Assembly: GCA_964444885.1 (NCBI GenBank)
Contig: CAYUIZ010000009.1
Span: 1 to 50,980 of the forward strand
Direction: 5' to 3'
Length of the DNA: 50,980 nucleotides
Source: CAYRGQ01 sp964444885
Lineage (GTDB): Bacteria; Bacteroidota; Bacteroidia; Sphingobacteriales; Sphingobacteriaceae
The position numbers and the translations under genes were made by a program. Under the pieces are notes generated by a model. That model was given only the letters and a program-made list of their open reading frames with translations. It ran no database searches and was not told where the DNA came from. Below, piece after piece: positions 24,590 to 32,885 of this stretch. Every line of letters begins with the position of its first letter. Position 1 is the stretch's first letter.

Positions 24590-24950
24590 TTGCTGTGACA
24601 AGGCCATAGGGGCTGTATCGAAAGTCCGAAATTCATAACTCTTGTTGTTTCTCGGGCGCGATAAGTAGGTAATTGCCAGAATTTTAGACTCCTATATTCC
24701 TTTTGTTATGTCCGAAGTGATACTTTTGATATAGCCTCGTTCCCGCCATCCCCAAGGCGCCCACCCAACCTAATCGTAGCGTGATAGATGTGCCATACAG
24801 GCGCGAAGCCCATCCCGTGCCGCAAAATAATAACGGGTGTCATTTTTTTAGTTGACTGGATACAAGCTTTCGCGAGGGTGTTAGCCGTAGTTTTGTTCTT
24901 GTGAATAAATATACGTAACAACGACCAGCCAGTAAGGCCTAGATTAATTG
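24590..24950. other. Intergenic region with MITE copy B and a candidate promoter
   Basis: The 361-base region after the REC-Crp gene contains MITE copy B (24606-24741). Downstream of it is a candidate -7 element TAGTTTTG (24888-24895) that could drive the 24951 gene and hemN-ccoI-ccoS. No open frame of note is seen, and no clear Fnr-type palindrome was found. Confidence 0.5.
24606..24741. mobile_element. MITE-like element, copy B
   Basis: A 136-base segment with diverged terminal inverted repeats, GGGGCTGTATCGAAAGT at the left and ACTTTTGATATAGCCTC at the right, matching those of copy A at 17117-17253 in opposite orientation. The copies are clearly related but have diverged, so neither is a recent insertion. 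It contains no coding capacity. Confidence 0.65.
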
Positions 24951-25406
24951 ATGAAGGCGATTGCATACAACATACAGCCGTACGAGAAGGAGCTTTTGAC
25001 GTTGGCAAACGGAAAGAGGCACGAACTCACGTTGATTTCCAACGAGCTAAACGACAAGACCGTTCTTTTTGCTCAAGGAAAGGACGTCGTTATCGTGGCT
25101 ACCGCGGCCGTACTGAAGCCCGCTATGATGGGCATGCTCACATGCGCCGGTGTGCGCAAGGTAATTGTGCGTGCTGCCGCATCCCTCGAGCAACGGGCAC
25201 TGGATGAGGCAGATCGGGCTGGGATACAGGTGGTAAATACACCCGTTGCCATGGATTCGCCAGCGCATATTGCCGAAAAGACCATCGAATACCTCCATCA
25301 GTGGGAATCAGAGAAAGTTGCCTCGCTGAGCGCCAATACGAACGAGCAGGAGGCTCGTTCTCAGGCCCCAGGATCCGGGACACCGTTCAAGCGACCAAAT
25401 CAGTAA
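24951..25406 (+). CDS. Orphan N-terminal domain of the D-lactate dehydrogenase (2-hydroxyacid dehydrogenase) family
   Basis: The 151-residue product resembles only the substrate-binding N-terminal domain of D-lactate dehydrogenase: KAIAYNIQPYEKELLTLANG, then ELTLISNELNDKTV, a segment with KVIVRAAASLEQRALDEADRAGIQVVNTP, and PAHIAEKTIEYL. The NAD-binding Rossmann core (GxGxxG) that should follow is absent; instead there is a 25-residue polar tail. It is not followed by the missing half in another frame, since hemN begins four bases after its stop. It could be a functional stand-alone protein or a remnant. ATG 24951 is preferred over TTG 24948. Confidence 0.7.
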   Translation: MKAIAYNIQPYEKELLTLANGKRHELTLISNELNDKTVLFAQGKDVVIVATAAVLKPAMMGMLTCAGVRKVIVRAAASLEQRALDEADRAGIQVVNTPVAMDSPAHIAEKTIEYLHQWESEKVASLSANTNEQEARSQAPGSGTPFKRPNQ

Positions 25407-25410
25407 GACT

Positions 25411-26763
25411 ATGAAAGAGTTGATAGCCAAGTACAATGTGGCTGCCCCCCGTTATACAAGTTATCCCACGATGCCCTATTGGGATCAGCTGACCTGGTCG
25501 CAGGCGACGTGGCTGGAACATGTCCGATCGCGGTTTGACGCACAGGGGGCAGCAGGCATTAGCCTGTATTTGCACTTGCCCTTTTGCGAGAGCTTGTGCA
25601 CCTACTGCGGTTGCAATACGCGGATCACGACCAACCACGGGGTGGAAGATCCGTATATCGCTGACTTGCTGGCCGAGTGGCGTATGTACCTCAATCTGTT
25701 TGGCGCCAATAAGCCGGTAATCCGCGAGCTCCACCTAGGCGGTGGGACACCCACGTTTTTTAGCCCGCACAACCTGGAGAAATTGATTGCGGGGTTATTG
25801 GAGCATACCGAAACGGTGGGTGAGCGCTTCTTTTCGTTTGAAGGACATCCGGCCAGCACGAGCCTCGAGCACCTCCAACTCCTGCATAACTACGGTTTTA
25901 CCCGCCTCAGCCTAGGCGTCCAGGATTTTGACCCCGACGTGCAACGCATCATCAATCGCAAGCAGACGGAAGAAGAACTCCAACGGGTCATGGACGATGC
26001 CCGGTCTGTCGGCTACACCTCCATTAACTTCGACCTGGTTTTTGGCTTACCGCTGCAGACCCGGGACAGCATCCGCACCACGGTTGAAAAATCCCTAGCC
26101 CTTAAGCCAGACCGGATTTCGTTTTACAGCTATGCCCACGTGCCTTGGCTGAAGCCAGCCCAACGCATGTTTACCAAGGATATGCTGCCTGTGGGTGAAG
26201 CCAAAAGCGAGCTCTATCAAATTGGCAAGTCGCTCATCCTCGATGCGGGATACAACGATGTGGGCATGGATCATTTCGCATTGCCCCACGATGCCCTATT
26301 CAAAGCCTCGGTCGAGGGAAGCTTGCATCGCAACTTTATGGGTTACACGGAAACATACACTCCGCTTTTGTTAGGTTTAGGGGTTTCGTCGATCAGCGAT
26401 ACGTGGACGGCATTTGCCCAGAACGTGAAGAGCGTGGAAGAATACCGTGCACTGGTGCGGGCAGGCGAATTTCCGTTGGCCAAGGGCCATGTGCTGACTG
26501 CGGAGGATCTCGCTTTGCGCAGGCATATCTTGGATATGATGTGCAAAGGTGTGACCGAGCTAGAGCCGGACGGTGTGACGGACGTGCCGGGTATCCTGGA
26601 GCGTCTGCAACCGACGCTGCAGGACGGATTAATCACCATTGCTGGTAACCGAGTACACGTCACAGAATTGGGCTGGTCTTTCCTGCGTAATATCTGCATG
26701 GCGTTTGACCAGCGCCTGCACAACAAACGAACGGATAATCCGATATTCAGCCAAGCTGTGTGA
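25411..26763 (+). CDS. hemN: Oxygen-independent coproporphyrinogen III dehydrogenase
   Basis: The 450-residue radical-SAM enzyme decarboxylates coproporphyrinogen III in heme synthesis without O2. The cluster motif is C59-x3-C63-x2-C66 followed by Gly-Cys68 (LCTYCGC), and the N-terminal PRYTSYPT stretch is typical of true HemN rather than HemW. Length equals the family norm. It is four bases after the D-LDH-like gene and abuts ccoI, consistent with a low-oxygen operon under the FixL-like system, as in other bacteria where hemN is Fnr/FixK-regulated. Confidence 0.95.
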   Translation: MKELIAKYNVAAPRYTSYPTMPYWDQLTWSQATWLEHVRSRFDAQGAAGISLYLHLPFCESLCTYCGCNTRITTNHGVEDPYIADLLAEWRMYLNLFGANKPVIRELHLGGGTPTFFSPHNLEKLIAGLLEHTETVGERFFSFEGHPASTSLEHLQLLHNYGFTRLSLGVQDFDPDVQRIINRKQTEEELQRVMDDARSVGYTSINFDLVFGLPLQTRDSIRTTVEKSLALKPDRISFYSYAHVPWLKPAQRMFTKDMLPVGEAKSELYQIGKSLILDAGYNDVGMDHFALPHDALFKASVEGSLHRNFMGYTETYTPLLLGLGVSSISDTWTAFAQNVKSVEEYRALVRAGEFPLAKGHVLTAEDLALRRHILDMMCKGVTELEPDGVTDVPGILERLQPTLQDGLITIAGNRVHVTELGWSFLRNICMAFDQRLHNKRTDNPIFSQAV

Positions 26764-26777
26764 CCCGGCACGCCCAC

Positions 26778-29195
26778 ATGGAAACGAACACGAGACATAC
26801 CCGCACCAAAACCACGTGCTACCACTGTGGTGATGCGGTGGTGACGAATGTCTATCGCCTCGATGAACGGGATTTCTGCTGCTTGGGTTGTCAGACCGTG
26901 TACCAAGTGCTATCGTCGGCTAATATGCAGCAATATTACCGGCTGAACACGCACCCCGGCCAGTCCCAAGCGAAACGATCGGCTGACTTCGCCTACCTGG
27001 ACGAACCCGCCATCGCCGATAAGCTCATCGATTTCAAGAACGACCAAATAACGATAATCACGTGCTACGTACCAGCCATTCACTGCAGTGCCTGCATTTG
27101 GCTGCTGGAACACCTGTACAAGCTGGAGCCGGGTGTCGCAAAATCACAGACCGACTTCATGAAAAAGCAAGTCAGCATCACGTTCAAGCACGAGGAGATT
27201 TCCTTGCGCGGCGTGGTTGAATTGCTTACCTCCCTGGGCTACGAGCCCAAAATCACGTTGCAAGACGTCGTCAAGGCCGGCAAGAAAGTAGAAAGCAAGG
27301 GCTTGGTAGCACGCATCGCCGTAGCCGGATTCTGTTTTGGCAATTCCATGATGCTCAGCTTTCCGGAGTACTTGGGCATGGCCGCTTTCGAAGCCCAATA
27401 CGCCCATTATTTCGGTTACCTAAACTTAGCTTTTGGCATTCCCGTACTGCTATATAGTGGCATGGGGTATTTTAAGTCGGCGTGGTACAGCTTACGGCAA
27501 AAGCAACTGAACCTCGATGTGCCGCTAGCGTTGGGAATCGCCGTGCTGTTTCTCCGTACGGCTTGGGAAGTATTATCGGGCACCGGACCCGGCTTCGCCG
27601 ATACGCTGTGCGGTTTGGTCTTTTTCCTGCTTATCGGTAAATGGGTGCAGCAGCGAACCTATTATCATTTGTCTTTCGAACGCGATTACCGGTCGTACTT
27701 CCCCGTAGCCGTCACACGTATCACCGCCGGCGGCGACAAGCCGGTGCCTATTGGCGATCTCGAAGTGGGGGATCGGATTCTGATCCGCAATAACGAAGTT
27801 GTGCCCGCGGATGCGATCTTGCTGAATGGCCACGCGGCGATGGATTTCAGTTTCGTGACAGGCGAGTCCGAGCCCGTGACCAAGGTGTTGGGTGAGGTTG
27901 TGTACGCCGGCGGTAGGCAGACAGCCGAAGCGATAGAGCTGGAAATCGTCAAGCCTGTATCCCAAAGCTACCTGACTAAGCTGTGGAACAACGAAAATGC
28001 CAAGCCTCACGATAAGAAATTCCGCACGTTTAGCAATACCGTGAGCCGGTATTTCACGGTGGTGTTGCTCATTATTGCCATAACGGCTGCGTCTTTCTGG
28101 TTACTGCAGGGGGATAGTGGCCGGGCTTGGGGGGCTTTTACGGCAGCGCTGATTATTGCTTGTCCCTGTGCGTTGGCCCTGAGCTCGCCCTTTACGTTAT
28201 CGGCGGCGCTGAGTATTTTTGATCGGAACCGCATGTACGTCAAGAACGCAGCCACGGTCGAACAAATGGCCGCGATTGACAGCCTGGTTTTCGACAAAAC
28301 GGGGACTATTTCGTCGCCGAATGCGTTCGATATCCAGTTTGAGGGCAAGTTGAACAATGAAGAGTTGCTCTGGGTGGTGTCCGCCTGCCGCAATTCGGGA
28401 CATCCGCTGAGCCGCGAAGTGGTGAAATGGGCCGATGCGGAGGAGACGGTGCCCGTCACCGGCTATGAGGAAATTGCCGGTGAGGGTATCGCCGCGACGG
28501 TACAGGGGCGGTACGTGCGCGTGGGCAGCGCTCAGTTTGTGGATTATCAAGCAGACGCCAACGAATTGCGGGGCAATGGCAGCCGTGTTTTTGTGTCGAT
28601 CAACAATCAGCCTAAGGGTTATTTCTTTCTCGACCAACCCTGGCGTGAAGGACTCGCAAACGTCATTGCGGCGCTGTCCGACCCGTATAGCTTGCACCTT
28701 ATTTCCGGCGATAACGACAAGAGCAAAGACACCCTTCGAGCGGTGTTTCCAGCCTCATCGGACTTGCATTTTGGTTGCATGCCTGCGGATAAACAAGCCT
28801 ACATTCAATCCTTGCAAGACAAGAAGCACCAGGTCTGCATGATTGGCGATGGACTGAATGACGCGGGCGCCCTACGCCAAGCGAACATGGGGATAGCCGT
28901 CAGCGATGATATCAACAATTTCAGTCCGGGCTGCGACGCCATCCTCGACGGCCGTTCTTTTGAAAAACTGCCACGATTTTTTAGCTTTGCTAAAGATACG
29001 ATCAAGGTGATCCACATGAGCTTCGCGATATCCTTGATGTATAATGTTGTGGGCTTGGGTTTTGCGGTGCAGGGTACCATGTCGCCTTTGTTTGCAGCCA
29101 TTTTGATGCCGCTGAGCACGGTAACGATTATCGGCTTTACCAGCACCATGACCCACGCGTATGCCCAAAGGCGCGGGCTGAAGAAAAAGGAGTAG
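26778..29195 (+). CDS. ccoI: CcoI/FixI copper-transporting P1B-type ATPase
   Basis: The 805-residue membrane protein exports or delivers copper for cbb3 oxidase assembly. The N-terminal zinc-finger-like part (CYHCG ... FCCLGC) is diagnostic of CcoI/FixI. A heavy-metal-associated domain with HCSACIW follows. Then come eight predicted membrane helices, the CPC motif (462-464), phosphorylation motif DKTGT (from residue 506) and the hinge GDGLND (from 690). The ATG at 26778 is preferred; a GTG at 26760 overlapping the hemN stop would add six residues. ccoS follows directly. Confidence 0.93.
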   Translation: METNTRHTRTKTTCYHCGDAVVTNVYRLDERDFCCLGCQTVYQVLSSANMQQYYRLNTHPGQSQAKRSADFAYLDEPAIADKLIDFKNDQITIITCYVPAIHCSACIWLLEHLYKLEPGVAKSQTDFMKKQVSITFKHEEISLRGVVELLTSLGYEPKITLQDVVKAGKKVESKGLVARIAVAGFCFGNSMMLSFPEYLGMAAFEAQYAHYFGYLNLAFGIPVLLYSGMGYFKSAWYSLRQKQLNLDVPLALGIAVLFLRTAWEVLSGTGPGFADTLCGLVFFLLIGKWVQQRTYYHLSFERDYRSYFPVAVTRITAGGDKPVPIGDLEVGDRILIRNNEVVPADAILLNGHAAMDFSFVTGESEPVTKVLGEVVYAGGRQTAEAIELEIVKPVSQSYLTKLWNNENAKPHDKKFRTFSNTVSRYFTVVLLIIAITAASFWLLQGDSGRAWGAFTAALIIACPCALALSSPFTLSAALSIFDRNRMYVKNAATVEQMAAIDSLVFDKTGTISSPNAFDIQFEGKLNNEELLWVVSACRNSGHPLSREVVKWADAEETVPVTGYEEIAGEGIAATVQGRYVRVGSAQFVDYQADANELRGNGSRVFVSINNQPKGYFFLDQPWREGLANVIAALSDPYSLHLISGDNDKSKDTLRAVFPASSDLHFGCMPADKQAYIQSLQDKKHQVCMIGDGLNDAGALRQANMGIAVSDDINNFSPGCDAILDGRSFEKLPRFFSFAKDTIKVIHMSFAISLMYNVVGLGFAVQGTMSPLFAAILMPLSTVTIIGFTSTMTHAYAQRRGLKKKE

Positions 29196-29197
29196 CA

Positions 29198-29389
29198 ATG
29201 GGAATCATTTTCTTTTTGATCGGATGCAGTATTTTGGTGGCGTTGATTTTCCTGGGCGCTTTTTTCTGGGCTAATAAGACGGGCCAGCACGACGACCTGT
29301 ACACGCCCTCGGTCCGGATCCTGTTTGAGGACGAGGTGCAAGTGCCGGCGGAGGAAGAACCTTCCGAGGAAGTCGCCCACAAAGCGTAA
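29198..29389 (+). CDS. ccoS: CcoS cbb3 oxidase maturation protein
   Basis: The 63-residue protein has one N-terminal membrane span (about 3-25) and the CcoS/FixS pattern GAFFWANKTGQHDDLYTPSVRIL, ending in an acidic tail. CcoS is needed for insertion of heme and copper in cbb3 oxidase. It starts two bases after the ccoI stop. The oxidase genes ccoN, ccoO and ccoP, often next door, are absent from this window. Confidence 0.92.
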   Translation: MGIIFFLIGCSILVALIFLGAFFWANKTGQHDDLYTPSVRILFEDEVQVPAEEEPSEEVAHKA

Positions 29390-29667
29390 CGCTATCTTTG
29401 ACCGAAGTTGGGACTATCGGTGTGCCTTTTCGGACTACGCGGAGTCTTTCTCTTGATACAGACCTTCCGCGTCGCGCAGGCGGATGTTTACCTAAATCCC
29501 CTTTGACTAATAGCAAATCACCATGGATATTATTCGACTCACCGACCGTCTTGAAATCATCAGCGGCTTGGCTATCGACACGGGCCTAGACAACAAAGCC
29601 GTGCAAGTGGCAGGGCAAACGCATTTTTGCAGTGAATTATTGATGTTTTTATTTGCGTAATCGCGAA
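29390..29667. other. Intergenic region with a 45-codon frame of unknown status
   Basis: The 278 bases between ccoS and the acetyltransferase contain a short open frame at 29523-29660 (45 codons, beginning MDIIRLTDRLEII). It has no recognisable ribosome-binding site or domain and could be a gene remnant. No promoter matching TAnnTTTG with good spacing and no terminator hairpin were found. Confidence 0.4.
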
Positions 29668-30210
29668 ATGAAGATGGACTTGCAGCCTACGCTCCGGAAT
29701 GAATTAGCCATCCTTTACCCGTTGCGGGAAGCTGATTTCGAATCGCTTTATGCGGTTGCTGCAGATCCCGAGATATGGGAGCAGCATCCGAATAAGGACC
29801 GGTGGAAAAAGGACGTGTTTCGGACCTTCTTCACGGGCGCCTGCCAGAGCGGAGGCGCGTTCAAAATTGTCGAGGCGGCTACCGGCCGCGTCATGGGCAG
29901 CACCCGTTTTTATGATTACGATAGCGATGCTGACAGCATTCTCATTGGATATACATTTTATGGGCGCCAGTATTGGGGGAGCGGTGTGAACCGCGCCGTA
30001 AAAAAGCTGATGCTGGACTACATTTTCCAATATGTTTCCCAGGTCTATTTCCATGTGGGCGCGACAAACGTTCGCTCACAAATTGCCATGGAGCGGCTCG
30101 GCGCTCTAAAAACAGATGAACAGGAGGTTGCTTATTTTGGGGAAGCCCCGAAAATGAACTTCGTCTACCAAATTGGTAAGTCGGGATGGGAGGAACGCAA
30201 CAGCCGCTAA
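29668..30210 (+). CDS. GNAT-family N-acetyltransferase (RimJ/RimL-like)
   Basis: The 180-residue protein has the RimJ/L layout: N-terminal LREADFESLYAVAADPEIWEQHP, a central strand with GRVMGSTRFYDY, the acetyl-CoA-binding stretch GRQYWGSGVNRAVKKLMLDY and then ATNVRSQIAMERLGA. It probably acetylates a protein N-terminus or a small molecule; the substrate is unknown. The ATG at 29668 is preferred over a TTG at 29653. It is convergent with rimK, 30 bases apart, where a small hairpin (ATTGCG-N8-CGCAAT) might act as a weak terminator. Confidence 0.88.
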   Translation: MKMDLQPTLRNELAILYPLREADFESLYAVAADPEIWEQHPNKDRWKKDVFRTFFTGACQSGGAFKIVEAATGRVMGSTRFYDYDSDADSILIGYTFYGRQYWGSGVNRAVKKLMLDYIFQYVSQVYFHVGATNVRSQIAMERLGALKTDEQEVAYFGEAPKMNFVYQIGKSGWEERNSR

Positions 30211-30240
30211 AGCTTCATTGCGTAATCAGCCGCAATCAGC

Positions 30241-31203
30241 CTATAATTTCTGACCCGCTTTTATATTAGAGCGTTTTCTTGAGCCCGTTTTAGCGAGATA
30301 TTGCTTTTCGAGGAAAGCGATCACCTCACCCGCGATATCCTTTTGCGTTACTTTTTCGATGCCTTCCAAGCCGGGCGACGAGTTCACTTCGAGTACGAGT
30401 GGACCTCGATCCGAAGGGATCATATCTACGCCGCATACCGTCAAGCCGAGTTCGGACGCCGCCCGGAGGGCTGTTTCCCGTTCTACTTTGCTGAGCTTGA
30501 CCAGTTCGGAAGTACCGCCCCGATGGAGGTTGGACCGGAACTCGCCTTCTTTGGCCGTGCGGCGCATGGCACCCACCACTTTGCCGCCCACGATGAAAAC
30601 CCGGATGTCCGTGCCCTTTGATTCCTTAATGAACTCCTGGATGAGGATATTTTTGCCCATGCCGTAGAACGCCTCGATAACGGAGGAGGCCGCCTTTTTG
30701 GTTTCGGCCAGTACCACACCGATGCCTTGGGTACCCTCAAGCAACTTGATGACGAGCGGAACACCGCCCACCATCCGGATGAGGTCGTCCACGTCGCGAG
30801 TGCTGCGCGCAAACCCGGTGATGGGCAAGCCTATGCCCGCACCCGACAGAATCTGCATGCACCGCAGTTTGTCGCGCGAGCGGGTGATCGCCTGGCTGGG
30901 ATTGGCTGACAATACGCCCATGATCTCAAACTGGCGCACAATGGCCGATCCGTAGAAGGTAACGGACGCGCCGATACGCGGAATAATGGCGTCAATGTCG
31001 GACACGTCTTGGCCTTTGTAATGAATACTGGGCTTGCCTTGCTGTATCCCCACGTAGCATTGGCGGTGGTCAAGGACGACGCAGTCGTGGCCACGCTGGG
31101 TGGCGGCATCAACAAATCGCTTAGTCGAGTACAAATGCTTGGCAGTGGAAAGGACGGCTATCTTCACGTTGTTGTTTCGTTTTGTGTGGCGTATGGAAAA
31201 CAA
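30241..31203 (-). CDS. rimK: RimK-family ATP-grasp alpha-L-glutamate ligase
   Basis: The product (up to 320 residues) is an ATP-grasp ligase. Family elements are the N-terminal KIAVLSTAKHLYSTKRF, IIPRIGASVTFYG, the ATP-grasp segment with VIKLLEGTQGIGVVL and the C-terminal VCGVDMIPSDRGPLVLEVNSSPGLEGIE. RimK adds glutamates to the C-terminus of ribosomal protein S6. Translation may begin at ATG 31203 or, better matching the family, at GTG 31167 directly before KIAVLST. It lies 39 bases downstream of a retropepsin-like protease gene that is a known RimK partner family. Confidence 0.93.
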   Translation of the reverse strand: MFSIRHTKRNNNVKIAVLSTAKHLYSTKRFVDAATQRGHDCVVLDHRQCYVGIQQGKPSIHYKGQDVSDIDAIIPRIGASVTFYGSAIVRQFEIMGVLSANPSQAITRSRDKLRCMQILSGAGIGLPITGFARSTRDVDDLIRMVGGVPLVIKLLEGTQGIGVVLAETKKAASSVIEAFYGMGKNILIQEFIKESKGTDIRVFIVGGKVVGAMRRTAKEGEFRSNLHRGGTSELVKLSKVERETALRAASELGLTVCGVDMIPSDRGPLVLEVNSSPGLEGIEKVTQKDIAGEVIAFLEKQYLAKTGSRKRSNIKAGQKL

Positions 31204-31242
31204 ACGCCTAGGCGCTTTGTTCTCGGTTTCCGTATGATCGGG

Positions 31243-31671
31243 TTATGCGTTGCGGGAGAGATTGAATTTTCCGACGTCGACGACAAATTTGCCGCGAACG
31301 AATGACCGGCCCAGCAGCATCGGGAACCGCATTCCGGACCGGTCGCGGAGCGATAACTCAATGTCGAATGCTTCTCCGAACAGGCGTATCTGGGTTTGAA
31401 TGACGTAACGGCGCTCCAGCTGGCCGAAAGAGTTCTTGATGGTACGCTCGGCATGGAGCGGCATGACGCAGGTGTGGTGTCCCCCCGGAAAACCCTCTTC
31501 CAACGGGCGAAAACTGACGTGTGGCTGGCCATCGCGCTGTACCAGTTCAATCTCCCGGCAATGCAGTACGGATGTCCGCGCACCGGTATCTACTTTTGCC
31601 CGGATGTCATGCAGACCCAATTCGGGGAGGTCGACTTTTTCGCGCCAGCCGATATGCCGCAATGCCGTCAT
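31243..31671 (-). CDS. RimK-associated retropepsin-like protease (PF05618 family)
   Basis: The 142-residue product contains the aspartic-protease signature KVDTGARTS (about 27-35, Asp28 the likely catalytic residue) and the C-terminal PMLLGRSF (flap/active-site-like) of the ATP-dependent zinc protease/RimB-like family. In Pseudomonas a member of this family works with RimK in modifying ribosomal S6. It is upstream of rimK and in the same direction, so the pair likely forms a ligase/protease module. It has no signal peptide. Confidence 0.85.
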   Translation of the reverse strand: MTALRHIGWREKVDLPELGLHDIRAKVDTGARTSVLHCREIELVQRDGQPHVSFRPLEEGFPGGHHTCVMPLHAERTIKNSFGQLERRYVIQTQIRLFGEAFDIELSLRDRSGMRFPMLLGRSFVRGKFVVDVGKFNLSRNA

Positions 31672-31684
31672 GCCACAGAATTAA

Positions 31685-32863
31685 TTATTGGTATACGAAT
31701 TCGCCGTGCTGCGAGCGGATGGTGACTTGCTTGCTGGGTGCGGCCTCGACGCGTCCGACGACCTGGGCATCGATGCCAAAACCTTCCGATAGCTGGATGA
31801 TGTCCGCCGCGATCGCCTCCGGCACGTACAATTCCATGCGGTGGCCCATGTTAAACACCTTATACATTTCCTGCCAGTCGGTAGTGGACTCTTCCTGGAT
31901 CAGCCGGAAAAGGGGAGGCGTATCAAACAAGTTGTCCTTGATAACATGGACGTTGTCCACAAAGTGAAGTACTTTGGTCTGGGCGCCACCACTGCAGTGT
32001 ATCATGCCGTTCAGTTGCCCGCGGTAGCGGTCCAGCACCTGTTTGATTACCGGCGCGTAGGTGCGGGTTGGCGACAAGACCAGTTTGCCGGCGGTGACCG
32101 TTTGTCCGTTGCCCACATCAATGGGATCCGTGAGTTTCTTAGAGCCCGAAAACACCAAATCGTGGGGCACTGCGGGATCATAACTTTCGGGGAATGTCTT
32201 GCCTATCGTTTTGCTGAATACGTCATGGCGCGCCGACGTGAGGCCGTTTGAGCCCATGCCACCGTTGTATTCGCGTTCATACGTCGCTTTTCCATAGGAG
32301 GCTAGACCCACAATGACATCGCCCGGCTGAATCCGGTGGTTGGAGACCACATGGTCGCGCCGCATGCGACAGGTGACGGTGCTGTCCACGATAATCGTGC
32401 GCACAAGGTCGCCCACGTCGGCGGTTTCGCCACCGGTGGAATAAATGCCGATGCCCAGCTCACGCAGTTCGGCCAGTATTTCCTCCGTGCCATTGATGAT
32501 ATCGGCGATGATCTCACCGGGTATCAGGTTTTTATTGCGGCCGATGGTGGATGACAGCAGGATATTGTCCGTGGCGCCCACGCAAAGCAGGTCGTCCAGG
32601 TTCATGATAATCGCATCTTGCGCAATGCCTTTCCAGACCGAGCGGTCGCCGGTTTCTTTCCAGTAAATATACGCCAGTGACGATTTGGTGCCTGCTCCGT
32701 CCGCGTGCATGATATTGCACCAAGCCTCATCTCCCGCTAGGATATCGGGAATGATTTTGCAAAAAGCACGCGGGAAAAGGCCTTTATCGATGTTCTTGAT
32801 GGCGGCATGGACATCTTCCTTGCCCGCCGAAACACCGCGTTGATTGTATTTTTGATCTGACAT
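31685..32863 (-). CDS. purM: Phosphoribosylformylglycinamidine cyclo-ligase (AIR synthase), Bacteroidota type
   Basis: The 392-residue product closes the imidazole ring in purine synthesis, giving AIR from FGAM with ATP. The N-terminal MSDQKYNQRGVSAGKEDVH, HADGAGTKSSLAYIYWKETGD, DDLLCVGATDN and STGGETADVGDLV are typical of the longer PurM form of Bacteroidota. The start is set at ATG 32863; a longer frame to 32947 would run into speA and has no family similarity. A -7 element sits only eight bases upstream of the ATG, suggesting a very short mRNA leader. Confidence 0.9.
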   Translation of the reverse strand: MSDQKYNQRGVSAGKEDVHAAIKNIDKGLFPRAFCKIIPDILAGDEAWCNIMHADGAGTKSSLAYIYWKETGDRSVWKGIAQDAIIMNLDDLLCVGATDNILLSSTIGRNKNLIPGEIIADIINGTEEILAELRELGIGIYSTGGETADVGDLVRTIIVDSTVTCRMRRDHVVSNHRIQPGDVIVGLASYGKATYEREYNGGMGSNGLTSARHDVFSKTIGKTFPESYDPAVPHDLVFSGSKKLTDPIDVGNGQTVTAGKLVLSPTRTYAPVIKQVLDRYRGQLNGMIHCSGGAQTKVLHFVDNVHVIKDNLFDTPPLFRLIQEESTTDWQEMYKVFNMGHRMELYVPEAIAADIIQLSEGFGIDAQVVGRVEAAPSKQVTIRSQHGEFVYQ

Positions 32864-32870
32864 GTCTTGG

Positions 32871-32878
32871 CAAAGATA
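32871..32878 (-). promoter_or_regulatory. Candidate -7 promoter element of purM
   Basis: The minus strand reads TATCTTTG here, preceded after 19 bases by ATTG (one mismatch to the -33 TTTG, inside the 3' end of speA). The expected start of transcription is within a few bases of the purM ATG. Confidence 0.6.
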
Positions 32879-32885
32879 GGGAGAT

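Noticed and set aside
29523..29660. 45-codon frame upstream of the acetyltransferase as a gene
   Set aside because: No ribosome-binding site or known domain; may be a remnant. Mentioned in the intergenic entry only.
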